Below, one piece after another: positions 14,914-23,379 of a DNA stretch of 29,728 bases. A program made the position numbers and the translations under genes. Position 1 is the first letter of the stretch. Each line of letters opens with the position of its first letter. The notes beneath the pieces were generated by a model. The model did not search any database and was not told the DNA's origin. It was given only the letters and a program-made list of their open reading frames with translations. The DNA comes from a virus, in IMG/VR virus record IMGVR_UViG_3300040801_005641, positions 1 through 29,728 of that record. The stretch is one strand, 5' to 3'.

Positions 14914-15324
14914 ATGACTACACAAGATTTATACAATAACGTTAAAGACGAAGTTGGTTTAGAAATACAAAGTATATCTACTGATACTACAACTGAGGGT
15001 GAAATCATAGATACTTATGGCTATGAATCATTAACTTATGTTTTATATTCACAAGCTATAACAGATGGTGATTATGCACCAGTTATAGAAGTGGGTAATG
15101 AGTCTGATTTATCAGATGCAGAAGCTATTGATTCTGATTTTCTTTTAGGGGCTTTGGCAGATGCTTCATTTGCTAGCAGCGATGCTAATTCTACTAAAAG
15201 AATAGGAGTTGTTAGTGAAAAGAGATATATAAGATTATCTATTGCATCAACTAATACCAGTACTGGAGGCACATTAGGTGCAACTGCTTTACTTGGACAT
15301 CCAAGAAGAGCACCAACTGAGTAA
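14914..15324 (+). CDS. probable head-associated phage protein
   Basis: This 136-residue protein sits directly after the capsid gene, with a strong ribosome site (AGGAGG). Seen are YGYESLTYVLYSQAITDGDYAPVI, then ESDLSDAEAID and VVSEKRYIRLSIASTNTSTGGTLGATALLG, a beta-rich pattern familiar from proteins encoded after HK97-type capsid genes. Head decoration is the likely role, but the family has no firm function known to me. A rho-independent terminator follows the stop. Confidence 0.65.
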   Translation: MTTQDLYNNVKDEVGLEIQSISTDTTTEGEIIDTYGYESLTYVLYSQAITDGDYAPVIEVGNESDLSDAEAIDSDFLLGALADASFASSDANSTKRIGVVSEKRYIRLSIASTNTSTGGTLGATALLGHPRRAPTE

Positions 15325-15330
15325 TAACTA

Positions 15331-15353
15331 AGGGAGGGTTAAGCCCTCCTTTT
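15331..15353 (+). terminator. rho-independent terminator after the capsid unit
   Basis: An 8-base stem built on GGAGGG/CCCTCC (15331-15338 with 15344-15351, including one G-T pair) has a 5-base loop (TTAAG) and runs into TTTT. It lies 7 bases after the stop of the head-associated gene. It may allow partial read-through, because no promoter-like element is seen before the next gene. Confidence 0.8.
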
Positions 15354-15370
15354 AATTAAAGGAGCGATCT

Positions 15371-15652
15371 ATGTTAATGAAAGCAAAAAAAACTTTTAAG
15401 TGGAGCCTTAGTGGTAACGTTAAAGAGTATATAGCAGGTGAAGTATTTGAAGTTAATGAAAAATGTGCTCATAAAATGGTAGCTAATAATTATGCTATTA
15501 GACACGAAGAAAAAATGAATAAAACCAAACCTGAAAACAAACAATATAACCCGAAAGAAGAAAATAAATCTGATAAAAGATTACGCACTAGAAAGAAAAA
15601 AATAGAAAATATTGAAGAAGAAAATTCAAATAAAGAGGTAGAAAATGAGTAA
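15371..15652 (+). CDS. small phage head-region protein with charged tail
   Basis: This is a 93-residue protein. Residues 1-45 (AKKTFKWS, VKEYIAGEVFEVNEKCAHKMVANNYA) resemble a small domain common in phage proteins encoded between capsid and connector genes, with the pattern of K.Y..GE.F...E..A..M...N.A. Residues 46-93 are extremely charged, rich in Lys, Glu and Asn, and probably disordered. GGAG lies six bases before the first ATG. The end overlaps the next gene by eight bases. Function is unknown. Confidence 0.6.
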   Translation: MLMKAKKTFKWSLSGNVKEYIAGEVFEVNEKCAHKMVANNYAIRHEEKMNKTKPENKQYNPKEENKSDKRLRTRKKKIENIEEENSNKEVENE

Positions 15653-16091
15653 TGTAGACAACTATTTTGCACAGCCAGCTGAAGGTGATAGTAAAAGCGA
15701 TAATAAGCTTAATGTTAATGGTACTATGGTAGTTAATGGTAGTGAAGTAGCAGCAAGAAAGCTTGGGAATATTTTAGCTAGCAATGATGTTGCTGAATTT
15801 AGTGAAGGCGGTGATTTAAATATTTCTGGCTTTAATATTATTGAAGGTGGCACAGGAATAGCTGATTTAATAATGCCAGCACCACAAGAAGGTGCTTATA
15901 ATGAAATCATATTAGATAGTATAAGCTCAGGCAGTGTAGTAGTAACTACGGAGGCTGGAACTACATTTGATGGTACTAATAACACAGCCACATTTGATGC
16001 AGCTGCTGAGTCTCTTAGATTAGCTTATAAATCTGATACTGAATGGCAGATAATAGAAAATAATGGCAGTGTAGCATTAAGTAGTGTGTAG
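15645..16091 (+). CDS. putative capsid fibre or decoration protein
   Basis: This is a 148-residue protein. Low-complexity, Gly/Asn-rich residues 1-75 are followed by a beta domain (about 76-148) ending in LRLAYKSDTEWQIIENNGSVALSS, a pattern shared by many phage fibre tips and head decorations. It is similar in layout to the proteins at 2730-3888 (LP..A...G.....I, then Q/G-rich turn, then W..I..NG), so the same fold may occur on both head and tail. It overlaps the preceding gene by eight bases. The exact location in the virion is unknown. Confidence 0.6.
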   Translation: MSNVDNYFAQPAEGDSKSDNKLNVNGTMVVNGSEVAARKLGNILASNDVAEFSEGGDLNISGFNIIEGGTGIADLIMPAPQEGAYNEIILDSISSGSVVVTTEAGTTFDGTNNTATFDAAAESLRLAYKSDTEWQIIENNGSVALSSV

Positions 16092-16096
16092 TAGTT

Positions 16097-16753
16097 ATGG
16101 TGTTTTGGTCTAGTTATAATTATGATTATCTTAAGCATAAAAATTATGCATACAAGGTAATTACAGCTCCTTCTAAACCTTATATGGATCTTGATCTAAT
16201 TAAGACTCATCTTAAGATAGATAATAATGATGAAGATACTTACCTGGAATTCCTAGGTAATGCAGTGTTTATATTTGCTGAGCAACAAACTAGACGAACA
16301 TTATTAACCACCGAGTATGAAACCTTTCGTGATAGCTTCGCTACACGTGGGTTTGAGATTCGGAAAACTCCAATGCAGCAAGTTAGTAAATTAGAATATA
16401 GAGATCAAAGCACTGATAGTTGGGAAATTTTGCACACTGATAAGTATGTAGTAACAGATGAAAATTATTATTCTAGGATAATCAGAGCCAACAATCAGCA
16501 ATGGCCGATAGAGTATGATAGAGGACAGCAAAATATAAAAATAACATTCACAGCTGGTTATGGTGATAATTTCGAAGATATACCAGATGATCTTAAGCTT
16601 GCCATGCTTAACCATGTAGCCAGGGTGCATGATGATAGAGGTGATTGTGATATTGAAAGAGCATTGCCACTTACCTCGGATGCTATTTACAACAAATATA
16701 GAGTTCCTAATATAACTGGAATGGAAAGTAGTGGGTTTGGGATGAATGTCTAA
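16097..16753 (+). CDS. head-tail connector (gp6-like / phiE125 gp8 type)
   Basis: This is a 218-residue protein. Residues about 22-110 fit the gp6-like connector pattern: ITAPSKPYMDLDLIKTHLKID, then FAEQQTRRTLLTTEYETFRD and KTPMQQVSKLEYRD. The C-terminal part has ITFTAGYGDNFEDIPDDLKLAMLNHVA, the classic end of the phiE125 gp8-type family. These proteins form a ring under the portal to which the tail docks. It overlaps the head-closure gene by eight bases. Position and length fit the family well. Confidence 0.88.
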   Translation: MVFWSSYNYDYLKHKNYAYKVITAPSKPYMDLDLIKTHLKIDNNDEDTYLEFLGNAVFIFAEQQTRRTLLTTEYETFRDSFATRGFEIRKTPMQQVSKLEYRDQSTDSWEILHTDKYVVTDENYYSRIIRANNQQWPIEYDRGQQNIKITFTAGYGDNFEDIPDDLKLAMLNHVARVHDDRGDCDIERALPLTSDAIYNKYRVPNITGMESSGFGMNV

Positions 16754-17135
16754 TTGTACAAAAATTGGAAGACCAAAAAGAGAAGTCTGTATCGGGAGCA
16801 TGAGCAATAAAATAACGCTTTATGTTAGAAAAATAGCAGCCCCCGATTTTAATGATATTGATTATGGGGAAACCTTAGAAGAACCCCGCCAAGTATGGGC
16901 TATGGTAAAAACTTCCAGAGGTGAAACTGTATTTGATAAGGCCAACCTTGAGCAAGATATAACTCATAGATTTTATATTAGATATATCTCAGATGTTACT
17001 TTCCAGGATTGGCTGCTATTTAAAGATAGATATTACAATATTGTTGATGTAGAAAATCTTGAAAATAGAGATGAGTTTTTATTGTTAAGATGCAATTTAC
17101 GTGGTGATAAAAATACTAATGTTAATTTGAGTTGA
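16746..17135 (+). CDS. head-tail adaptor (SPP1 gp16-like head closure protein)
   Basis: This is a 129-residue protein. The sequence shows the family pattern: ITLYVRKIAAPDFNDIDYG, then VWAMVKTSRGETVFD, then THRFYIRYISDV, and WLLFKDRYYNIVDVENLENRDEFLLLRC near the end. Known relatives form the second ring below the portal and close the filled head. The start at 16746 keeps the IGSMSNKITL segment in its usual place behind a short N-terminus; the ATG at 16800 is an alternative. It lies between connector and gp10-like genes, as expected. Confidence 0.87.
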   Translation: MSNCTKIGRPKREVCIGSMSNKITLYVRKIAAPDFNDIDYGETLEEPRQVWAMVKTSRGETVFDKANLEQDITHRFYIRYISDVTFQDWLLFKDRYYNIVDVENLENRDEFLLLRCNLRGDKNTNVNLS

Positions 17136-17136
17136 T

Positions 17137-17652
17137 ATGAGTAGTGTAAAGAATTTCGATCAATTTATATTTAAAGCGGGTCGCAATAATCATAAGGCAT
17201 ATAGATCAATAAGGGAGTTAACTGGCAATACTAGAAGAGGAATAAGGCAAGGTTTGATATTTTCAGGGCAAAAGCTTAAGACAACTGCCAGACGTGGAAT
17301 AATGACACCGCCTAAATCAGGCAGACGCTATAAAAAAAGGATAGGTGGCAGGTCTTATAATTGGCGTGCATCGGCTCCAGGGCAATTTCCAGCCAACGTA
17401 ACAGGAAGGTTAAGAGATTCAGTTGATTATCAAATGCAAGGTGATTTAAGACTTAGATTTGGTGTTAGGAAAACAGGATCGGCTAATGCAGGAGGCACAC
17501 CCCCAGATGTTTATGCTAAATTCTTGGAATTAGGAAGCCCAGCTGGAAAAATCAAGCCACGTCCATTTTTAAAAAGCTCCTTAGATGTTAATGAAGGGCA
17601 AGTGAAGGATTTTGTGCTTGAACAAATCAAAATGCAATCGAGTAGTAAATGA
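17137..17652 (+). CDS. HK97 gp10-like (tail completion / minor tail) protein
   Basis: This is a 171-residue basic protein. It contains the family signatures SGRRYKKRIGGRSYNWRASA, PGQFPANVTGRLRDSV and FLELGSPAGKIKPRPFLKSSL. In HK97-like phages this protein works at the head-tail joint during tail completion. Start follows the head-closure stop by one base and the stop overlaps the next gene as ATGA. Length is ordinary for the family. Confidence 0.86.
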   Translation: MSSVKNFDQFIFKAGRNNHKAYRSIRELTGNTRRGIRQGLIFSGQKLKTTARRGIMTPPKSGRRYKKRIGGRSYNWRASAPGQFPANVTGRLRDSVDYQMQGDLRLRFGVRKTGSANAGGTPPDVYAKFLELGSPAGKIKPRPFLKSSLDVNEGQVKDFVLEQIKMQSSSK

Positions 17653-18731
17653 AAACAGAGACAATAATAAGACAGCTATATAGTACTATTCCAAACTTTA
17701 CTAATTTATTTAGTGATCAAGTAGAAATAGATAGCATGTCAATAAGTGGTGATATACTAACTATCAACACAGCAACAAATCATGAGCTGCAAAACAATCA
17801 ATATATTAGTATAACGGGCGCTAGAACCCCGACTCCGATAACAGAAATTGTTATTAGCAATAATATAGCCACAGCAACTACGGACAGAGATCATGATTTA
17901 ACCGAAGGCTTTTTTGAAAATGTAGAAATAGCAGGTTCTGATATATCCGATATAAACGGCACACACAAGCTAAAATCAGTTCCTAACAGATTCACCTTTG
18001 TTTTTGAAATCAACCTAGCTGATCAAGCTATAAACGATCCTGAGATGGTTTTACTAACAGCAGGTGTTAATAATTATAATGGGCGTTATGCAGTTAATAT
18101 CATTGATAATAGTTCTTTTAGTCTTGAATTACCTTTTAATTCAAGTTTACTTCCAAGGGGTAATGTAACAATACATAAAAATATTAGGATAAGTGGAGCG
18201 GTTAATATAGAGCGTGCCATAGAAGGTTATACTAAGCAAAAGCCAAATGATTTATGGTTATTTGCCATATTAAATGACACTGAAACTAGTAAAGATCAAA
18301 TGACTCCTTCGGATGCAAGAGCCGTAAGAGGTGGAAGTTTGGATTTTAGATTAAAGCTAATGAAAAACTTTAGTTTGTATGTAGTGGTGCCAGCTACTAG
18401 CAGTATATCTGGCAGACCTGAAAGGGATTTAATGGAAGATATTTCAGTATATATATATAAATCAATTCTTAATATTGAGTTAGATCAAGAAACTTTAGGG
18501 ACTGTATGGTCGGTTGTTCCACTTAATAATGGCTTCTTTGATTATGTTAGAGCTTATTATGTTCATGAATTCCAATTCCAAACTGTAATAGAATTAGTCA
18601 ATGAAGACACAGCCTTTGGTCCAATGACAAGGGCATTTAGAGATATTAGTGTAGAAATGCTTGATTATGATGATTCTAAATTAACACCACCTGCTAAAGC
18701 TGATATCGATCTGGATGATGAACCAGTTTAA
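17649..18731 (+). CDS. probable tail terminator with inserted FCCH-like beta repeats
   Basis: This is a 360-residue protein. Residues 1-25 and about 175-345 look like one tail-terminator-type domain: LDFRLKLMKNFSLYVVVPA, then ERDLMEDISVYIYKSILN and WSVVPLNNGFFDYVRAYYVHEFQFQTVIE. Between them lie beta repeats resembling the E1-FCCH-like modules of phage baseplate proteins (about 26-58, 66-122 and a partial one at 130-162), with the pattern ATATT...HDLTEGFFENVEIAGSD...NGTHK...... FTFVFE. The protein is therefore longer than usual terminators (about 150-200 residues). Its place between the gp10-like gene and the sheath gene is the expected one. It probably caps the tail tube and sheath; the repeat function is unknown. 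Confidence 0.7.
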   Translation: MKTETIIRQLYSTIPNFTNLFSDQVEIDSMSISGDILTINTATNHELQNNQYISITGARTPTPITEIVISNNIATATTDRDHDLTEGFFENVEIAGSDISDINGTHKLKSVPNRFTFVFEINLADQAINDPEMVLLTAGVNNYNGRYAVNIIDNSSFSLELPFNSSLLPRGNVTIHKNIRISGAVNIERAIEGYTKQKPNDLWLFAILNDTETSKDQMTPSDARAVRGGSLDFRLKLMKNFSLYVVVPATSSISGRPERDLMEDISVYIYKSILNIELDQETLGTVWSVVPLNNGFFDYVRAYYVHEFQFQTVIELVNEDTAFGPMTRAFRDISVEMLDYDDSKLTPPAKADIDLDDEPV

Positions 18732-18796
18732 AAACCTCATTATCTTATACTTATGATACACTTTAACTATCCTTTGTCTACTTTCAATTGAAAAAC

Positions 18797-18825
18797 TTGC
18801 ATAACTTTAAGTTATAATTCATAAT
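18797..18825 (+). promoter_or_regulatory. promoter-like element TTGCAT-N17-CATAAT before the sheath gene
   Basis: TTGCAT (18797-18802) and CATAAT (18820-18825) are 17 bases apart and end 30 bases before the sheath start. A 12-base perfect palindrome, TTTCAATTGAAA, lies at 18782-18793, three bases upstream. An overlapping alternative is TTGAAA (18788) with TATAAT (18813-18818), spacing 19. This gap of 124 bases is otherwise empty. Confidence 0.5.
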
Positions 18826-18855
18826 GAAAAAATGAATTAATAATTGAGGGTATCA

Positions 18856-20421
18856 ATGGGTAATAGTACAATACAACGACCAAAAACCACACTTAATATT
18901 TTGCCAGCTGCATTAGATATATCAGTAGCAGAGCAAAAGATATTATATATCGGGCAAATGACTAGTAATGGCTCAGCAACCGGTGGTGAATTAATAGAGC
19001 GCATAGAAAACGATGGCAGTGAAGACAGTTTATTTGGAGCTGATTCAATGCTAGCCAATATGGTTAGAAATGCTAAGAAAATTAACAAAGTAACTAGAAT
19101 GGATGCTATCCCATTAGAAGATGATGGAACGGCAGTTAAAGCTAGTGGTGAAATTGCATTTTCAGGTTCACCAACCGAGGCTGGAACTATAACAGTTACT
19201 ATAGGGTCGGATGAAGATTATAAATATGAGATAGCAATATCAGAAGATAATGATGTTACAGATATAGGTGATGCATTAGTCACAGCAATATCTAATGATA
19301 ATCATAGTTTAGTCACAGCAACTAACACAACGGGAACTGTCGAAATAGAAGCCAATAATGGTGGTGAAGAAGGCAACGAAATAGGTTTAAGAGTAACAGG
19401 ATCGGTTGCTGGAGTTACAGTTTCTGTAACGGCAATGGCAGATGGTGCTACTAACCCAGATCTTACTAATTTATTTGATGTTATTGATGAAGAAAGATAT
19501 CAAACCATAGTATGGCCTTCCAGTTATGATTTAGATACTATCACAGATTTCTTAGATGGCAGATGGAATGTAACTAACAGAGTTCTAGATGGTGTAGCTA
19601 TAGTTACTAAAACAGATAGCAGCTCTAATTTAATAACTTTAGGTGATGGTGAAAATAGTCAAAGCCTAGTTATTTTTGGTAATAGAAGCCTTGATGATGA
19701 TCTTTGGAAAGGTCCATCAATGTTGGAAGTTAATAACCATGTATCTAGTCAATTCGCAGCTTTAAGAGCACTAAGGTTAACCGAGGATGCAAACTTAAGC
19801 GGTTATGTTATAGGAGCTACTAGAGGGGTTAATGATTCATTCGGTGGCCCTGCTTTAGCTAGCTTGCCTTACTTTAACACTCCATTCTCAGCTTTACCTA
19901 TTATTCCAACTGGTAAGGGTTTTACCAGACAGCAAATAAATGACATGGCAGATGCTGGTATCAGTGTATTTGGTAACAATGTAACTAAAACTACTATTAT
20001 TCTTTCAGATGTTTTAACTACTTATAAAACAGATGCAGCTGGGAATGAGGATGTTTCATTTAAGTATTTAAACTATGTAGATACGATGTCAACGATTAGA
20101 GAATATTACGTTAATAATTTACGTAGTAGATTTGCTCAAACCAGGTTAACGGAAGGCACAGTGGTACCTAATCGTAATGTAGCTAACGGCACAGTTATCA
20201 GAGCTTATGCAACGCAACTATATAGCAATTTAGCTAGTGAAGATTTTATTTTAGTGCAAGCAGGTGAGGATGCTCTCAATTTTTTCCGAGACAATTTACA
20301 AGTGAATATTGATCTGCAAGACGGGCAAGTCAACCTTAATATGGTTGTTCCAATCGTTACTCAGCTTAGAGAAATAATCGGAAACATACAAGTAGCGTTT
20401 AGCACAGAAGCATTACAATAA
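18856..20421 (+). CDS. Mu gpL-like contractile tail sheath protein
   Basis: The start at 18856 (MGNSTIQRP) is chosen because GAGGG lies five bases upstream; an in-frame TTG at 18844 is less likely. The 521-residue product is the contractile sheath subunit. Seen are ILYIGQMTSNGSATGGE and ADSMLANMVRNAKKIN near the N-terminus, a variable beta insert (about 95-195), then YQTIVWPSSYDLDTITDFLDGRWN, and the conserved C-terminal LNYVDTMSTIREYYVNNLRSRF with RAYATQLYSNLASEDFILV. It is followed by the tube gene, the standard order in Mu-like tails. It identifies the tail as contractile. Confidence 0.94.
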   Translation: MGNSTIQRPKTTLNILPAALDISVAEQKILYIGQMTSNGSATGGELIERIENDGSEDSLFGADSMLANMVRNAKKINKVTRMDAIPLEDDGTAVKASGEIAFSGSPTEAGTITVTIGSDEDYKYEIAISEDNDVTDIGDALVTAISNDNHSLVTATNTTGTVEIEANNGGEEGNEIGLRVTGSVAGVTVSVTAMADGATNPDLTNLFDVIDEERYQTIVWPSSYDLDTITDFLDGRWNVTNRVLDGVAIVTKTDSSSNLITLGDGENSQSLVIFGNRSLDDDLWKGPSMLEVNNHVSSQFAALRALRLTEDANLSGYVIGATRGVNDSFGGPALASLPYFNTPFSALPIIPTGKGFTRQQINDMADAGISVFGNNVTKTTIILSDVLTTYKTDAAGNEDVSFKYLNYVDTMSTIREYYVNNLRSRFAQTRLTEGTVVPNRNVANGTVIRAYATQLYSNLASEDFILVQAGEDALNFFRDNLQVNIDLQDGQVNLNMVVPIVTQLREIIGNIQVAFSTEALQ

Positions 20422-20438
20422 TATAAGGAGTATAAGAT

Positions 20439-20831
20439 ATGGCATTATCAAGATTAGCGACACCATCGGTTATAGTAAATAACGAACCAGCATATATAGC
20501 TGCGAACACAGTTATGTATGATGAAGGTTTGGGTGAAGATATAGTAACCCCAGAAAGCGCCGGTGGCAACAGAGTTAGAATGACTACTGCTAAAAATGTA
20601 GAAACCTTGAAATCCAAGGTTCAATTTGAGCTGCATAACACTAGTGAAAGCGTAAGTAAAGCTCGTAGCTGGAAAACTAATTCAGGGGATAATACTATTA
20701 CATTGCAAGATCCAAATGATCCTGAATTTAGTAAAACTTTCACAAATATGACTTTGATTAATCAATATGAAGTTAATCTAAGTAGTGATGGTACTATTTC
20801 AGTAGAATTTGAAGGTGATGCGGCAGTATAA
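20439..20831 (+). CDS. Mu gpM-like tail tube protein
   Basis: This is a 130-residue protein directly after the sheath gene, preceded by AAGGAG. The segment LKSKVQFELHNTSESVSKARSWK and the C-terminal MTLINQYEVNLSSDGTISVEFEGDAAV fit Mu-type tail tube proteins, small beta-barrel subunits that stack as hexamers around the tape measure. Size and position (sheath, tube, chaperone, tape measure) are those of known Mu-like tails. Confidence 0.85.
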   Translation: MALSRLATPSVIVNNEPAYIAANTVMYDEGLGEDIVTPESAGGNRVRMTTAKNVETLKSKVQFELHNTSESVSKARSWKTNSGDNTITLQDPNDPEFSKTFTNMTLINQYEVNLSSDGTISVEFEGDAAV

Positions 20832-20843
20832 GGAGCATAAAAT

Positions 20844-21305
20844 ATGGAAGATAGCAAAATACCAGAGCAAATAGAATTTAATTTAAAAAAGCCTGTTAAA
20901 TACCATAAAGATGGCAGTGAAGAACTTAGTTATCAGTTAACTTTGTATGCGCCGGCTGGTAGACATAGGCAGGAATTAGTCAAATTAAAGCAAGGCTTTC
21001 TTAAATCTATTAGCAGCTTACAAGGTAATTATAGCCAAAATAATGCTAATCAATCCCAAGAAAATCAAGGGATTGGTAGTGATGAAATTGTTATGATATT
21101 AATGATGTCCGATGTTGACATGAACAAATATTTCGATAACTTTAAGGCATTGCTTTGTAAGAATATTTGTTATGTAGATTCATCCCAGAAGCTAACAGAA
21201 TTTATTTATGACAATATTGATCTAGATGATTTAGAACGTTTATTGGGTGAGTATTTAAGTAATTTTTTGCTATCTTCATGGATACAGCGCTTGAACAAAA
21301 CTTAG
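20844..21305 (+). CDS. tail assembly chaperone (upstream frame)
   Basis: This 153-residue protein lies between the tube and tape measure genes. It begins with a beta segment (IEFNLKKPVKYHKDGSEELSYQLTLYAPAG) typical of Mu gp41-like chaperones, followed by helices and an Asn/Gln-rich linker. Near its end a TTTTTTG slippery site (21263-21269) is in the right phase for -1 frameshifting into the ORF at 21278-21454. The frameshifted product would be about 203 residues: 142 from this frame plus 61. Known chaperone pairs of this kind coat the tape measure and recruit tube subunits. The ribosome site is AAGGAG. Confidence 0.85.
   Translation: MEDSKIPEQIEFNLKKPVKYHKDGSEELSYQLTLYAPAGRHRQELVKLKQGFLKSISSLQGNYSQNNANQSQENQGIGSDEIVMILMMSDVDMNKYFDNFKALLCKNICYVDSSQKLTEFIYDNIDLDDLERLLGEYLSNFLLSSWIQRLNKT
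21263..21269 (+). promoter_or_regulatory. -1 ribosomal frameshift slippery site TTTTTTG
   Basis: In the chaperone frame the heptamer reads T TTT TTG, a canonical X XXY YYZ slippery sequence. The -1 frame opens only just before it, after a TAA at 21260-21262, and stays open to 21454. The zero frame ends at 21305. Tail chaperones of long-tailed phages very commonly use such a site. Confidence 0.8.
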
Positions 21306-21454
21306 AATGGTTATTTGCCAATTTAATGTATTTTTTTAAAGGTGGCCTTACTTATAGTGATCTCAATAACATGCCAATACCTGAGGTGCTGAGATATAAT
21401 GATTATGCCAAACGCATCAATAAAGATCAAGAACAAGCATCTAAGAGGAGGTAA
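21278..21454 (+). CDS. tail assembly chaperone frameshift extension (GT-like)
   Basis: This 58-codon frame overlaps the end of the chaperone gene in the -1 phase and ends just before the tape measure start. It reads MDTALEQNLEWLFANLMYFF from its first ATG, but is probably translated mainly as a C-terminal extension of the chaperone through the TTTTTTG slip, entering at 21269 as AIF-MDTA. Its C-terminus contains LTYSDLNNMPIPEVLRYNDYA, a pattern common in T-domains of such proteins, expected to bind the tape measure. AAGAGGAGG at its end is the ribosome site of the next gene. Confidence 0.78.
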   Translation: MDTALEQNLEWLFANLMYFFKGGLTYSDLNNMPIPEVLRYNDYAKRINKDQEQASKRR

Positions 21455-21456
21455 TA

Positions 21457-23379
21457 ATGGCATTTAGTATTGAATATATTGTCCAAGCCGTTGATAAGTT
21501 TAGTCCAACTATTAATAGGATCCGCCGCAGCGCTGAATCTACTCAGAACAAATTACAGAACTTTTCCCGTAAAATGACAGAGTTCGGGGGTAAAGCTAAA
21601 GAAACTGGGGGAAACCTTACTAGGAGCCTTAGCTTGCCTTTAGGTATAGTAGGTGGCTTAGCCTTTCGCACAGCCCTTAAATTTGAAGAAGCAATGAATC
21701 AAGTGTCGGCAGTTAGTGGAGCCACTGGTAAAGAGCTCAAAAGCCTTACTAATTTGGCAAAAGAATTAGGTGAAACTACACAATTTAGTGCCAGAGAAGC
21801 TGCGAATGCTCAAAGATTCTTAGCTATGGCAGGTATGGATACTAATCAAATAATAAAAGCATTGCCAGGAACTTTACAATTAGCTGCATCTAGTAACATA
21901 GATTTAGCATCATCCGCTGATATTGCAACTAATATTTTGACTGGTTATGGCTTAGAAGTTGAAGAATTATCAAGGGTCAATGATGTATTAGCTAAAACAC
22001 AAAGCTCGGCTAATACTAATATTATGGAATTAGCAGAAGCAACTAAGTTAGTAGCGCCACTTGCATCTAACGTTAACATGGAAGTTGAAGAAACTAGTGC
22101 TTTACTTGGTAAATTAGCTGATTCTGGGCTTAAAGGTTCTATAGCAGGTACTTCATTAAGAAGAGCAATAAGTAGTTTAATAAGCCCAACCGGAGAGGCT
22201 GGTAAAATTATTGATCAATTAGGATTACAGGTTAATGATTCAGAAGGTAATTTTGTTGGTTTGGTTGACATTGTTGGACAATTAGAAAAGTCAGGAGCTT
22301 CTGCTAGCCAGATGATGAGTTTATTTGGGCAACGTGCTGGACCTGCTATGTCTTCATTAGTTAAGACCGGTGTTGGTTCAATTACAGAATTACAAGAAAA
22401 ACTAGCTGAGTCTGGAGGGACAGCAGAAAAAATGGCTGAAACCCAAATGAAAGGATCGGTAGGGGCGGTGAAAGAATTTACCTCAGCCTTGGAAGGTTTA
22501 CAGCTTGCTTTTTTCAATAAAAAGGCTATGTCGACAGTTACTGATATTATCAATGGTATTACTAAATTTATAAGGCGCTTATCAGAAACTAGCCCTAAAT
22601 TAATGAATGTAATAGGAGTTATAGCAGTAATAGCAGCTACTTTAGGTCCAGCCATTTTTGCGGTTGGACAGCTTGCTATAGGATTTGCGTTGCTTGCTAA
22701 GCTTGGAATAGGGATTAGTATATTATTAAGCCCTGTAACTCTAATAGTGGCTGGTATAATAGCGTTGGGAGTTGCCCTTATTGTTGCTTATAACAAATCA
22801 GATAAATTCAGAAAAGTAATGGATAAAATATGGAGCGTTATAAAACCAATAGCTAAATTTATATATAATAGCTTTATCAATAGCTTAATAGGGTTAGTTA
22901 GAGGCATGGGCTTAGTTATTGATGGCATCAAAAAGCTTTGGGATATGATGAAACAAGCTTCTATTGCTATGGCGTTAGCCTGGGAATTTGTTAAAGAAAA
23001 AACTATTGATTTTGTTAAAAGTTCGGTGGAATGGTTTAAAGGGTTAGGTAAGGCCATATTATCCCATGTTATGGCGCCGATCAACAAAATAAAAGAAGGA
23101 ATGAGTTGGTTAGGTAATAAAGCCAAAGGAATTGGTGAAAAAGTAGCAGGTGGTGCCCGGAGCATAGGGGACTCAGCAGCTTCATTTTTAGGCTTTGGTG
23201 GTGATGATAAAAAGGCAATCAATGAAAATGAAGTAGTCAATAATGGCAATAGAAATAATCGGAATCAAATAGATGTTAATTTGCGTGGTAATACTGAGCA
23301 AGTAGAAAGAGTTAAAAGCAAAGGCGATGATGATGTTAGTGTAGATGTGGGACGCAATATGGCATTGGGAGGCGTTTAA
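21457..23379 (+). CDS. tail tape measure protein
   Basis: This 640-residue protein determines tail length. Residues about 55-345 are the TP901-family core: LALKFEEAMNQ-like RTALKFEEAMNQVSAVSGAT, then LAKELGETTQFSAREAANA, LAMAGM, GSIAGTSLRRAI and QRAGPAMSSL. Residues 384-446 form a long hydrophobic stretch with several possible membrane segments, as in most tape measures, where they may enter the host membrane during DNA delivery. The C-terminal part is helical and Lys-rich, ending in an Asn/Arg-rich tail. At 640 residues the tail is expected to be of modest length. A strong ribosome site (AGGAGG) precedes it; the stop overlaps the next start (TAATG). Confidence 0.94.
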   Translation: MAFSIEYIVQAVDKFSPTINRIRRSAESTQNKLQNFSRKMTEFGGKAKETGGNLTRSLSLPLGIVGGLAFRTALKFEEAMNQVSAVSGATGKELKSLTNLAKELGETTQFSAREAANAQRFLAMAGMDTNQIIKALPGTLQLAASSNIDLASSADIATNILTGYGLEVEELSRVNDVLAKTQSSANTNIMELAEATKLVAPLASNVNMEVEETSALLGKLADSGLKGSIAGTSLRRAISSLISPTGEAGKIIDQLGLQVNDSEGNFVGLVDIVGQLEKSGASASQMMSLFGQRAGPAMSSLVKTGVGSITELQEKLAESGGTAEKMAETQMKGSVGAVKEFTSALEGLQLAFFNKKAMSTVTDIINGITKFIRRLSETSPKLMNVIGVIAVIAATLGPAIFAVGQLAIGFALLAKLGIGISILLSPVTLIVAGIIALGVALIVAYNKSDKFRKVMDKIWSVIKPIAKFIYNSFINSLIGLVRGMGLVIDGIKKLWDMMKQASIAMALAWEFVKEKTIDFVKSSVEWFKGLGKAILSHVMAPINKIKEGMSWLGNKAKGIGEKVAGGARSIGDSAASFLGFGGDDKKAINENEVVNNGNRNNRNQIDVNLRGNTEQVERVKSKGDDDVSVDVGRNMALGGV

